A DNA stretch of 64,000 nucleotides. Source: JAMXLO01 sp963832895. GTDB lineage: Bacteria > Pseudomonadota > Alphaproteobacteria > Acetobacterales > Acetobacteraceae. A program made the position numbers and the translations under genes. The notes under the pieces are model-generated. The model ran no database searches. It worked only from the letters and a program-made list of their open reading frames with translations, and was not told where the DNA came from. Shown here one piece after another: positions 1 through 7,143 of this stretch. Position 1 is the first letter of the stretch. Each line of letters opens with the position of its first letter. The stretch lies in assembly GCA_963832895.1 (NCBI GenBank), contig CAWHVQ010000021.1, positions 310,001-374,000 of the forward strand, read 5' to 3'.

Positions 1-230
1 CCATGGTGCCGATGGTCTCGATATAGGTGTGCCCGATCATCGAGCAAGTCACTGCGTTCCACCGGTACGATCGCATCGATGGCAAGGCGATGGAAGCTTG
101 GCAGAAGATCAGGCGGCGCGGGTACATGCTACGGCTCGCAACATGAACCGTTAGTAATTACATGTGCAAACGGCTCCGAGTTCAGGCGGAGCCGCGCTTT
201 TAACCTTAACTTTTGAAGAGAGACCGCGCT
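1..230. other. Left edge, no confident gene
   Basis: I see no gene I can support here. On the plus strand an open stretch from 27 to a TGA at 144-146 encodes about 39 residues containing FHRYD and a basic tail, faintly like the extreme C-terminus of a phage-type tyrosine recombinase. It is cut off by a TAG at 24-26, so it would be a remnant at best. A purine-rich GAAGAGAG at about 215-222 is the likely ribosome binding site of the next gene. Confidence 0.3.
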
Positions 231-1881
231 ATGAACGCGGGAATTACAATGACCAAAGTTAATATAGATGCGACTACGCCGGATTGCAACGCCAGAGACC
301 TTTATGAGGTTTTCTGGGATTGGTGCGTATCCAAGTCCGGCCGTGCATACCGCGACGGCATGACCAGGGATGGCCTGGAGCCGCACCCGATCCTCGCCGC
401 CTATATCGGTGGCGAACGGTGGGAACACGTCACTGGAGACAAATCGTCGCTTCTGTCCGAGTGCAGCCACACCGTTGAGTCGCGCGAGCAAAAGCAGAAG
501 CAAGCCGACTGGGCCGAGACGATCCGATATGACCGGTACGCCAACGAGCGCACCACCGGTTGGATGAACATGTTGCAGATGACCGGTGGGAAGACTCCCC
601 AGCCGCTCAACAACGTCACGAATTGCTTGGCCGCTCTTCGATACGCCCCTGCGTTCGCTGGTGTATTCCGGTTCAACCAGTTCAGCCAGAACATCGAGAT
701 CGCCCAGCGCCCGCCGTGGGCAAATCAGTTCGCCGACTTCGACCCGTACCTCATGCAAGATGTAGATGTCATCAGATTGCAGAGCTTCCTTCAGGTTCAG
801 GGCCTGCGGAACGTGGCTGTGAGTGCGGTTCAGGATGCAGTGCTCGCGGCGGCCCACGATGCGAGTTACCACCCCATTGCCGAGTACCCTCAGCCGCGTA
901 GAGTGGGACGAAACACCCCGGCTCGATTACTGGCTGATCAAGCACCTAGGCGCCTCAGTGACGCCCCTCAACCGCGCGATCGCATCTAAGTTCATGATCG
1001 GCGCAGTGGCCAGAGTGATGAAGCCCGGTTGCAAGTTGGACACGATGCCGATCCTAGAGGGGCCGCAGGGGATCGGTAAGTCACAGGCGATCGGCATCCT
1101 AGGTGGTGAGTGGTTCACCGACGATGTGCCGGCAGACATCACCAGCAAGGATGCTGCAATGGCACTGCAGGCGTCGTGGGTCATCGAGCAAGGCGAGTTG
1201 CACGCGATCCGCAAGGCCGACGTGAACCAACTGAAGAACTTTCTCAGCAGACGCGTCGATAAGTTCCGACCGCCCTACGGTCGAACGGTACAAAGCTTTC
1301 CTCGCAAGTGCGTGCTGATCGGCTCGATGAACCCGACCGACAACGGCTATCTGAACGATGAGACGGGCGCCAGACGCTTCTGGCCGGTGCTGTGTGCCGT
1401 GGGGTGGGCAGACGGGCGGAAGATCGACTTGGCCGCGCTATGGGCCGTCAGAGACCAATTGTGGGCGGAGGCGCGGGTGCGGTTCGAACAAGGGGAGCCT
1501 TGGTGGCTGCACCGGGACCACCTGGAGAAGGACCAGGAGGCGGAGGCCGACATGCGGTTTGACGCTGACGCTTGGACCGAAAAGGTGCTGGAGTTTCTCA
1601 GCGGCAAGCCGAGCATAACCATGGATGAGGTCCTGAATGCGCTAGGGATCGATACCAAAGACTGGAGCCGCGCAACGGTGACCCGCGTGGGCGCCATATT
1701 GAGCAAGGCCAAGTGGAAACGCAGGCGGGTGACCGAGAAGAACGGCAGTCGGGTGAGACGCTACTTTAATCCGGTGGTCATCGAGAAGGATGACAACGTG
1801 GTACCGATCCCGCCGCCAGCGGGATCATCCGCAGGGGGCACGCGCCAGAAACCTCTAGCAGATCTTTTCAACGGGGATTGA
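231..1881 (+). pseudogene. VapE-family (D5-like) replicative helicase, frameshifted
   Basis: This is a virulence-associated protein E / phage P4-type SF3 helicase gene split across two frames. The first part (from ATG 231, preceded by GAAGAGAG) reads through a region typical of VapE upstream of its ATPase, ending near HPIAEY. The second part resumes in the +1 frame with RVEWDETPRLD, a Walker A GPQGIGKS at about 1058-1083, and the family hallmarks FRPPYGR and ETGARRFWPV. Removing one C from the CCC run at 887-889 restores a continuous protein of about 550 residues. The N-terminus lacks a visible primase domain. Such proteins replicate phages, satellites and integrative elements. The break is either real decay or an assembly error; programmed frameshifting is less likely. 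Confidence 0.85.
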
Positions 1882-1946
1882 ATACGGCTGTCCAACCTAG
1901 GTTGGACAGACGGCTAGGTTGGACAAGGTTGGACGCGTTTGAAACC

Positions 1947-2104
1947 GGCCTTTCTCTAGGGCTCGTCCAACCTGTCCAACCTGTCCAACCTATTTTAGTA
2001 AAATCATGTAGATAGAATATACGGTGTTACCACTATATAAAGTACAGAAGTGGTGGGACAGGTTGGACAGGTTGGACAGGTTGGACGAGCCCTAGAGAAA
2101 GGCC
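1947..2104. repeat. 44-bp perfect inverted repeat made of TGTCCAACC words
   Basis: The left arm 1947-1990 and right arm 2061-2104 are exact reverse complements over 44 bases, separated by a 70-base A/T-rich spacer. Each arm contains three tandem copies of a word close to TGTCCAACC (GGTTGGACA on the other arm). Further copies lie outside the arms at about 1889-1935 and 2115-2150. The spacer carries a small dyad, ATTTT-AGT-AAAAT, near 1992-2004. The pattern resembles iterons or protein-binding arrays. Confidence 0.9.
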
Positions 2105-2278
2105 GAGTTTTTACGTCCAACCTACTGCTGACGAGGTTGGACAGGTTGGACATCGGCCCCCTGCGGTTGGACGCGGTGCATCTTCCAGCACCCGCGCCGC
2201 CGCCGTGCGCCGAAGAGCCGTCTGATGGCTTCACGGGCGAGCCGTGCCCACCCTGACGCGTCAGGGTAGCGAGCCACG

Positions 2279-2480
2279 GCCTGACGGCTTCCCTGACGGC
2301 TACTCGCCTAGAGTTTGGCCGGTGTGTCAGGGTGTCAGGGTTAGACAGGGTGAAAATCGACTCAAAATGGTTGGAGGTGTGTCGAGTTGCTAGCTTTTAC
2401 TCTTTTACCCTAGACTCACCCTGACACCCTGACAACCCCAGGAAACTCTAAGGGAGTAGCCGTCAGGGTAGCCGTCAGGG
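2279..2480. repeat. Second large inverted repeat made of CCCTGAC words
   Basis: The outer arms 2279-2316 and 2443-2480 match as reverse complements at 34 of 38 positions. The inner arms 2325-2341 and 2418-2434 match perfectly over 17 bases. Both are built from reiterated GTGTCAGGG and GCCGTCAGGGTA-like words, with more copies just outside (2251-2270 and 2500-2510). The central loop is about 76 bases. The word is different from that of the preceding repeat, so this is a separate array with the same architecture. Confidence 0.85.
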
Positions 2481-2643
2481 TAGGCAGGGTTATCATTTTA
2501 CCCTGACACTCCTGAGGGCGCGCGCCCCTGCTGCATGACGCCCTTGGTGGCCGTCGAATTAGGGCAGGAATTATGACATTTTACCCATTTATTCACAAAC
2601 CGGTGAAATAGCCACATATTCATGGGCTAATCGCATACGTAGG

Positions 2644-3089
2644 TCCACCCTCGAAATCGCCGATTGTAAAAATAAGTTTAATTTCGATTCAGATAAAATA
2701 AGGAACGTTATCATCTTCTGACGAACTATCCCAATATGGCAGTATTACTGCATAATTAACGTCCCCCTTCCCCTGCGCATCCGAGCCACTAAGCCACTGC
2801 CGAGACGGCCGAATCAGCCGCTTTGCTATGGCTGACAATAGGTATTATCGGACATACGAAGGCGCTGAGGCGCTCTACACGGCCGTCTCCTGTGGCACAC
2901 GTATGCTGTGCATCCCGGCCGCCCAGAGGCCGCCTACGGCCTTCCAGCGGCTCGGATGACGGGCATCACTGGTTGGGAACTGGATAGGTGCGCAAAAATC
3001 CAACGCATTGGAAAATTGCGCACGACATTATAAAGCAGGCTGCACTTCTGGGATCGGCCACCCCCGAAATCGCCAATCGGAAAACTAGT
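2644..3089. repeat. Diverged 33-base direct repeat pair
   Basis: Bases 2644-2676 and 3057-3089 share a direct repeat with the core CGAAATCGCC followed by a run ending GAAAA or TAAAA. About four in five positions agree. The copies are about 410 bases apart and in the same orientation. They bracket the A/T-rich segment and the nested palindrome, so they could be sites for an element-encoded regulator or recombination partners. No function is shown by sequence alone. Confidence 0.6.
2988..3023. repeat. 36-base nested perfect palindrome
   Basis: Read left to right this is GTGCGCAA, AAA, TCCAA, loop CGCA, TTGGA, AAA, TTGCGCAC. The 8-base outer arms and 5-base inner arms are exact reverse complements. 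The two AAA blocks are symmetrically placed mismatches. No T-run follows on either strand, so it is not a usual terminator. It is more like a dimer-binding operator or recombination site. Confidence 0.75.
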
Positions 3090-3113
3090 GAGTCCGGAAA
3101 CCTACTGGTGAGT
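3084..3113. repeat. Paired ACTRGTGAGT direct repeats, 20-base spacing
   Basis: ACTAGTGAGT (3084-3093) and ACTGGTGAGT (3104-3113) differ at one base and start exactly 20 bases apart, about two helical turns. They lie 34 bases beyond the 3' end of the serine recombinase gene. Such spacing would suit a dimer or tetramer bound on one face of DNA, for example a recombinase accessory site. This is inference. Confidence 0.45.
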
Positions 3114-3146
3114 AAGATATAGGTCATCAATGCTGTCACATAAAAC

Positions 3147-3806
3147 TCAGGCCACTGCCTGCTCCATCTGCCGAAGCAACCTGCTGACCTGCGTCTGGTG
3201 CATCGGTTTCCCTGCTGCCGTCGTCACGCCACGCCGGCCTAGCTCTTCCGCCAACTGCGCCTGCGACCAATCAGGATGGGCCGTGCGAAGCTCCTGGAGG
3301 GCCTGGACGGCGCCGCTCTTGTGATGACGACTGTTTACCGTGTAGCCGAGTTCCGCGCTCCTGCGGTCCCTGGCGGCCTTCAATTTAGCCACCAAGCGGG
3401 CCTTTTCGGCCTGCATCACTGCGCCGATGATCTGCCGCAGCATGATCCGCATCGGATCGTCAGAGGCCGTCATATCGTCGCCAGAGGCCGTCAGAACCCT
3501 CACATCGCGGGCCGTCAGCATGGCAAGGCCGGCTTCCTGTACCATGAGGTCGCGGGCGAACCGTGAGGCGTCTTCCACGAGGATCAGGCGCACGCCATTG
3601 CCTTCGATCCTATCGAGCATCTTGCTGAAGCCAGGACGGTCCTGCACAGCGTCGGCACCTGATACTACATCGTAGTATTCGTCCACCACTTCGATGCCGT
3701 TCGCCTTGGCATACCGCTGTATTGCGTCCCGCTGTCTCTTGTCGCTGTCACCACCAACATTAGTCGCTGAACTGGTGCGTAGGTAGGCTATTGCTTTGGT
3801 GGCCAT
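3147..3806 (-). CDS. Serine recombinase (resolvase/invertase family)
   Basis: A 219-residue small serine recombinase that would cut and rejoin DNA through a 5'-phosphoserine link. The N-terminal catalytic domain shows AYLRTSS with the likely nucleophile Ser12, then the conserved arginine region VEDASRFARD near residues 78-87. A long helix with EKARLVAKLKAARDR follows near residues 133-148. The last 50 or so residues form a helix-turn-helix type DNA-binding domain (QLAEELGRRGVTTA). The length suits a resolvase or invertase rather than a large serine integrase. It is the only mobility gene in the region, so it may be the element's own recombinase or one of several. Confidence 0.9.
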   Translation of the reverse strand: MATKAIAYLRTSSATNVGGDSDKRQRDAIQRYAKANGIEVVDEYYDVVSGADAVQDRPGFSKMLDRIEGNGVRLILVEDASRFARDLMVQEAGLAMLTARDVRVLTASGDDMTASDDPMRIMLRQIIGAVMQAEKARLVAKLKAARDRRSAELGYTVNSRHHKSGAVQALQELRTAHPDWSQAQLAEELGRRGVTTAAGKPMHQTQVSRLLRQMEQAVA

Positions 3807-4190
3807 GGCCGCGTGTACTCACTGCTTGATGACTGCTGATGTAGTGCTTGCTTCATCATAAGTCAACACATTCCCTGAGAATTGTATTAGATAGGCACAT
3901 AGGAATGTATTCTAGGTATCCCGATACCGCGTCACCCAGCATCCGGACCACCAACGACGCTCGGTTATTCGCCGAATGATTGAGTAGTATTACAGTTTCA
4001 CTACCGTGGCGGGTGGGGGCCAAGTTCCCCGCAACTGGGCGGCTTAGGCAACCGGGTCGGTATTTTTTTCTGAAAGTGAAACGACTGTTCCAATTTTTAT
4101 TTTGAGATTTTAGAAAACCGGCCGGTCCTTTGTTCGGGTTCTTCAGTTCTGAAGGTTCCGAACAAACTGCCGAACCTTTCAAAGCGGGGC

Positions 4191-4210
4191 TTCTTCTTCT
4201 TCTTCTTCTT
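4191..4210. repeat. TTC trinucleotide microsatellite
   Basis: Six complete TTC units plus two bases run without interruption. Trinucleotide runs of this length are uncommon in bacterial chromosomes and can change length by slippage. No confident gene covers it, so any phase-variation role is speculative. Confidence 0.8.
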
Positions 4211-4385
4211 GAAGGCCGCGCACCCTGCCGTCCAGCACAACGCTATTGGCGACTTCACTCTCGCTCGTTAGATGGGGAGTTGTGGTGCCGGCCCCGACCG
4301 AATCGGGAACCGGCATCCACTGGAGCGGGGCAACGCTACGTCCGCCTTGATGGGTGTCACCTTTCTGCTTCCCGGCTGGGGGTGA

Positions 4386-4612
4386 CACCCCTCTCGTATC
4401 TCTTACCCGCTACGTATTCATGTCAAGTTCAATAGAATTGCCGTCGAGTACCATCCGCCAGTTACAACCGAGGCTCCCGCCGCACCCGTGAGACCGCAAC
4501 CGGCTCCGTCCGCAGCAGTCCGACCGGGCCGCGCACCCGGCCACACGGTCGCTGCCGTGCCAGCAGTGACACCTGCCACGGGCAGCGCTACTATCCCCAC
4601 GCCGGGGTCATG
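4386..4612 (+). CDS. Possible Pro/Ala-rich small or broken protein
   Basis: The frame is open from 4386 to a TGA at 4610-4612 and encodes a Pro/Ala/Thr-rich sequence (for example PPVTTEAPAAP) with strongly GC-biased third positions after about 4430. It has no ATG near its beginning, so it could be the tail of a gene whose front has been lost. A rho-independent terminator follows on the same strand 40 bases later, which is the main reason to list it. I do not recognise it and it may not be translated. Confidence 0.25.
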
Positions 4613-4652
4613 AGGCCCGGCGAAATGTTTCCCGAATTGGAGGCAAACTCCC

Positions 4653-4692
4653 GCCCCGCCCCGGCCCTCACAGCGCTCTGGCGGGGCTTTTT
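4653..4692 (+). terminator. Rho-independent terminator
   Basis: GCCCCGCC (4653-4660) pairs perfectly with GGCGGGGC (4680-4687), with a 19-base loop and a following run of five T. It would stop plus-strand transcription entering from the element before the convergent gene on the minus strand. Confidence 0.65.
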
Positions 4693-4737
4693 CTTGGGCC
4701 GCGCCCCGTCCGCTGGGTGCCTGATAAGCCGGGGAGG

Positions 4738-5253
4738 CTATTCTACGTCAGTCTCAGATGCCGCGATAAACGTAATCATAGGGGCCGTTTGCCAGACATC
4801 ATCGGCAATTGTCGCTTCGCATATGATACGGCTGATGAAAGCCGGGCCAAGCCGCAAAAGGCAAGCGCCGCTAGCAGGCCCGACGACGCCAGTTTCTACG
4901 TTTGTCGCCTGCTGAACGAACAGGACTTCTTGTTCCTTAGTCACAGTTCCCGGCACGAGGCGCCCGACGAAACCGATTGATGTGCCGTCCACGCCGGCCA
5001 GTAGGAAGACGATTGCGATACGTGAGATGTCCAGAGGCGCAGCACCTAGAGAGACGATGGCCCGGTTGCACTGATACGGCCGTGAACTTGATCCTCCCAC
5101 CGGAAGCATGTCCAGCACTGCCGGGTCGAGTTTCGCCGGTCCAGACACTATCTTGGAATGCTCACACTGGCCGAACAAACCCATAGACTTCGCTTCCGCC
5201 ACCGGCATCCATGCGACCAGTGCCACGACACCTGCCAGCAATAGCTTTCTCAT
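4738..5253 (-). CDS. Secreted protein of unknown function
   Basis: A 171-residue protein with a clear Sec signal peptide: MRK followed by a hydrophobic core and a likely cleavage after PVAEA at about residue 21. The mature part has three or four cysteines and hydrophobic beta-like stretches, but no family motif I recognise. The start at 5253 is chosen over an upstream in-frame ATG because it gives the signal peptide and has GGGACAG just upstream. It faces the truncated methyltransferase across the inferred element junction, so it is probably the last gene of the accessory region. Confidence 0.6.
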   Translation of the reverse strand: MRKLLLAGVVALVAWMPVAEAKSMGLFGQCEHSKIVSGPAKLDPAVLDMLPVGGSSSRPYQCNRAIVSLGAAPLDISRIAIVFLLAGVDGTSIGFVGRLVPGTVTKEQEVLFVQQATNVETGVVGPASGACLLRLGPAFISRIICEATIADDVWQTAPMITFIAASETDVE

Positions 5254-5300
5254 CTCTGTCCCTTTCGCGTGCGTGATTCCGTGATGGGAATCGCTTGCTT

Positions 5301-5360
5301 TCGGCGCCAAGGGGTGCTTACTTATCAATGACTTAGGTTGACAGAAGCCATCGGCGCCAA
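5301..5360. repeat. TCGGCGCCAA direct repeat at the element junction
   Basis: The 10-base word TCGGCGCCAA occurs at 5301-5310 and again at 5351-5360, 50 bases apart. The second copy sits where recognisable methyltransferase coding sequence begins. Short direct repeats at such a place may reflect integration or recombination, though a 10-mer containing the palindrome GGCGCC could also be chance. Confidence 0.4.
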
Positions 5361-5389
5361 AGTTTCCGCGCCGCTACTTCCATCATGGG

Positions 5390-5824
5390 ATGGCGATCGA
5401 GCCGCTGCATGGTGCGAATCCCGAACCGTTCCTGGCAGCTGCGGCCCTGGCGCTCAAGCCGGAAGGCCAGTTCGTGCTGCTGGAGATGGTGGCGGACCGG
5501 CCGCTCGATCCCGTCGATCCGATGGTCGCGAGCTGGGCGCAACTGGAACATCGTCCCGCCGCGGTGCCCAGCGAACTGGAAATCACCAACATACTGGCAC
5601 GCCTCCGGTTCGATGTGCGGATTGTCGAGGACGTGTCGCACAGGCACATGGAGAGCGCGATCCACGGCTGGCGTGTCGCAGTCCAGGCCCTGGCGGCCGG
5701 CCACCCGTCCATGCGTCAAATCGCCGTGGTGGTGCATGAAGCCGAGCCATGGCTGGCGCGCTTCCGCTTGATGCGGCTGGGCCGGCTGCGGCTGGTGCGC
5801 TGGCACGCCATCGGCGGTGGGTGA
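5390..5824 (+). pseudogene. 5'-truncated SAM-dependent methyltransferase
   Basis: The open frame runs from about 5342 and the recognisable part begins near RRYFHHG (about 5369). It contains the fourth and fifth strand region of a class I methyltransferase (AALALKPEGQFVLLEMV) and a plausible final strand at the C-terminus. The N-terminal half with the glycine-rich AdoMet-binding loop is absent, and upstream lies unrelated accessory DNA. I read it as a chromosomal gene whose 5' half was removed by insertion or deletion. An ATG at 5390 could still give a 144-residue protein, but one without a cofactor site. Confidence 0.65.
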
Positions 5825-5934
5825 CGGCTTGCGGCTTTTCCCGGTCGGTGCCGCTTGCCCAGGTCCGGGGCGGCTCCCGGTTGACACGCACGCTCCCCGC
5901 CCTTATCCAGCGCCGCTCTCCACGAGGCGCCGAG

Positions 5935-6060
5935 ATGAAAATTCGCAACAGCCTGAAGGCCGCGAAAGTCCGCGACAAGAACTGCCGCGTGGTGCGCCGG
6001 CGCGGGCGCGTCTACGTGATCAACAAGAAGAACCCGCGGATGAAGGCTCGCCAGGGCTGA
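5935..6060 (+). CDS. rpmJ: 50S ribosomal protein L36, zinc-free type
   Basis: A 41-residue, very basic protein, too short for most ORF finders. It begins MKIRNSLK and ends NPRMKARQG, the invariant tail of bacterial L36. The zinc-binding form has a CxxC pair, a third Cys and a His; here only one Cys remains (KNC) and no His, so this is the C-minus (YkgO-type) form that needs no zinc. It is a structural protein of the large ribosomal subunit near the peptidyl transferase region. An AGGCG-like ribosome binding site precedes the ATG. Confidence 0.95.
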   Translation: MKIRNSLKAAKVRDKNCRVVRRRGRVYVINKKNPRMKARQG

Positions 6061-6103
6061 CCATCGCGGCTTCTGGCCGCGCACCCCGCAAGGGCAGTAC
6101 CGC

Positions 6104-7072
6104 ATGATCCCGCCCAAGGACCAGATCGTCGTCTGCTTCGCGCACGCTGCCTACCAGATGAAGGCCTGCTTCGATGCGCTGAACGCCGGCATCGCCAGCT
6201 TCGAATTGCGCGAACCGGACGCCCTGGAGCGACGGGCGCAGGAGGCCGATGTGATCGTCGTGTCAGGCATGTGGCACAACGGGTTGATTCCGCTCGCGAC
6301 AAGGCTGCGCTTCGTCCAGTCGATCGGCTCCGGTACCGATCAGTTCGACAAGGCAGCCCTGGCGGCGCGAGGCGTCCGGCTGGCGAGCGCGGCAGGCGTC
6401 AATGCGCGCGCGGTGTCGGAGCATGCGATGTCGCTGATCCTGTCGCTTGCACGGCGGCTGCCGGAGGCACGCGACAACCAGGCGCGGCGCGTCTGGCGCG
6501 GTATGATAGGCGACCTGACGCAGCGCGAAGACGAACTGACCGGCAAGACGGTGCTCATCATCGGCCTCGGCCGCATCGGCGGCAGGCTGGCGCAGTTGGC
6601 CAAGGCGTTCGAGATGAATGTCATCGGCTTCCGTCGTGATCCGACCGCCGGCCAAGGGGCGGCCGATTCCGTGCATACGCTGGCGGAGCTGTCGAGGTTC
6701 CTGCCGGCGGCGGACTTCGTTGTGCTCACCTGTCCGCTGGTGCCGGAAACCCGCGGCGTGATCGATGCGCGCGCGCTCCGGCTGATGCAGCGCTCGGCGT
6801 TCCTGGTCAATGTCGGGCGCGGGCCTTGCGTCGTGGAAAGCGCGCTCATCGAGGCGTTGAATGCAGGACGCGTTGCAGGCGCAGCGTTGGACTGCACGGA
6901 TCCCGAGCCACCCGAGCAGGATTCGCCGCTTTGGGCGATGCCAAGCGTATTCATAACGCCGCATACCGGCGGCGAGACGCGCAAGTATGAGGCGAACGTC
7001 ATCGAGATTCTCCTGGAGAACCTCGAGCGCATGTGGCGTGGGGAGGCGTCGCTGCGCAATCAGGTGGTGTGA
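6104..7072 (+). CDS. D-2-hydroxyacid dehydrogenase
   Basis: A 322-residue NAD(P)-dependent dehydrogenase of the phosphoglycerate / glyoxylate-hydroxypyruvate reductase family. The Rossmann motif GLGRIG is at residues 154-159. The catalytic trio is in place: Arg239 in NVGRG, Glu268 in DPEPP and His287 in TPHTGG. It reduces a 2-oxoacid to the D-2-hydroxyacid, or the reverse. Its position 71 bases upstream of the glycolate oxidase genes suggests glyoxylate or hydroxypyruvate as a substrate, but the sequence does not fix this. Confidence 0.9.
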   Translation: MIPPKDQIVVCFAHAAYQMKACFDALNAGIASFELREPDALERRAQEADVIVVSGMWHNGLIPLATRLRFVQSIGSGTDQFDKAALAARGVRLASAAGVNARAVSEHAMSLILSLARRLPEARDNQARRVWRGMIGDLTQREDELTGKTVLIIGLGRIGGRLAQLAKAFEMNVIGFRRDPTAGQGAADSVHTLAELSRFLPAADFVVLTCPLVPETRGVIDARALRLMQRSAFLVNVGRGPCVVESALIEALNAGRVAGAALDCTDPEPPEQDSPLWAMPSVFITPHTGGETRKYEANVIEILLENLERMWRGEASLRNQVV

Positions 7073-7143
7073 CGGGCGGACCAGCGCAGCCGACCTGGTC
7101 CGGCCGCTTGCCTTGCCCCGAATGGGGGACCATTTTCGCCCAC

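Larger units (their letters stand above)
1882..3146. other. Gene-free, repeat-rich cis region of the element
   Basis: No convincing coding sequence lies in these roughly 1.26 kb. The stretch directly follows the helicase gene and precedes the recombinase. It holds two large inverted repeats built from short reiterated words (1947-2104 and 2279-2480), an A/T-rich segment at about 2560-2770, a diverged direct repeat (2644-2676 and 3057-3089), a 36-base nested palindrome (2988-3023) and a pair of 10-base direct repeats (3084-3113). By analogy with phages and satellites, a replication origin, partition site or recombination site next to a replicative helicase would look like this, but that role is inference. 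Confidence 0.6.
3807..4737. other. Gene-poor stretch of the element
   Basis: No gene can be called with confidence. Open frames on both strands show no recognisable motif and the region is richer in A/T than the backbone to the right. Contents worth noting are a TTC microsatellite (4191-4210), a 10-base inverted repeat GGGTGTCACC / GGTGACACCC (4352-4361 and 4381-4390), a weak Pro/Ala-rich open frame ending at 4612, and a plus-strand terminator (4653-4692). Confidence 0.5.

Noticed and set aside
1889..2510. Repeat region as a CRISPR array
   Set aside because: The words are only about 9-12 bases, unevenly spaced and arranged as inverted repeats; there are no unique spacers of constant length and no cas genes.
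3856..4182. 108-residue minus-strand open frame next to the recombinase
   Set aside because: No motif, no ribosome binding site and amino-acid composition unlike real proteins here.
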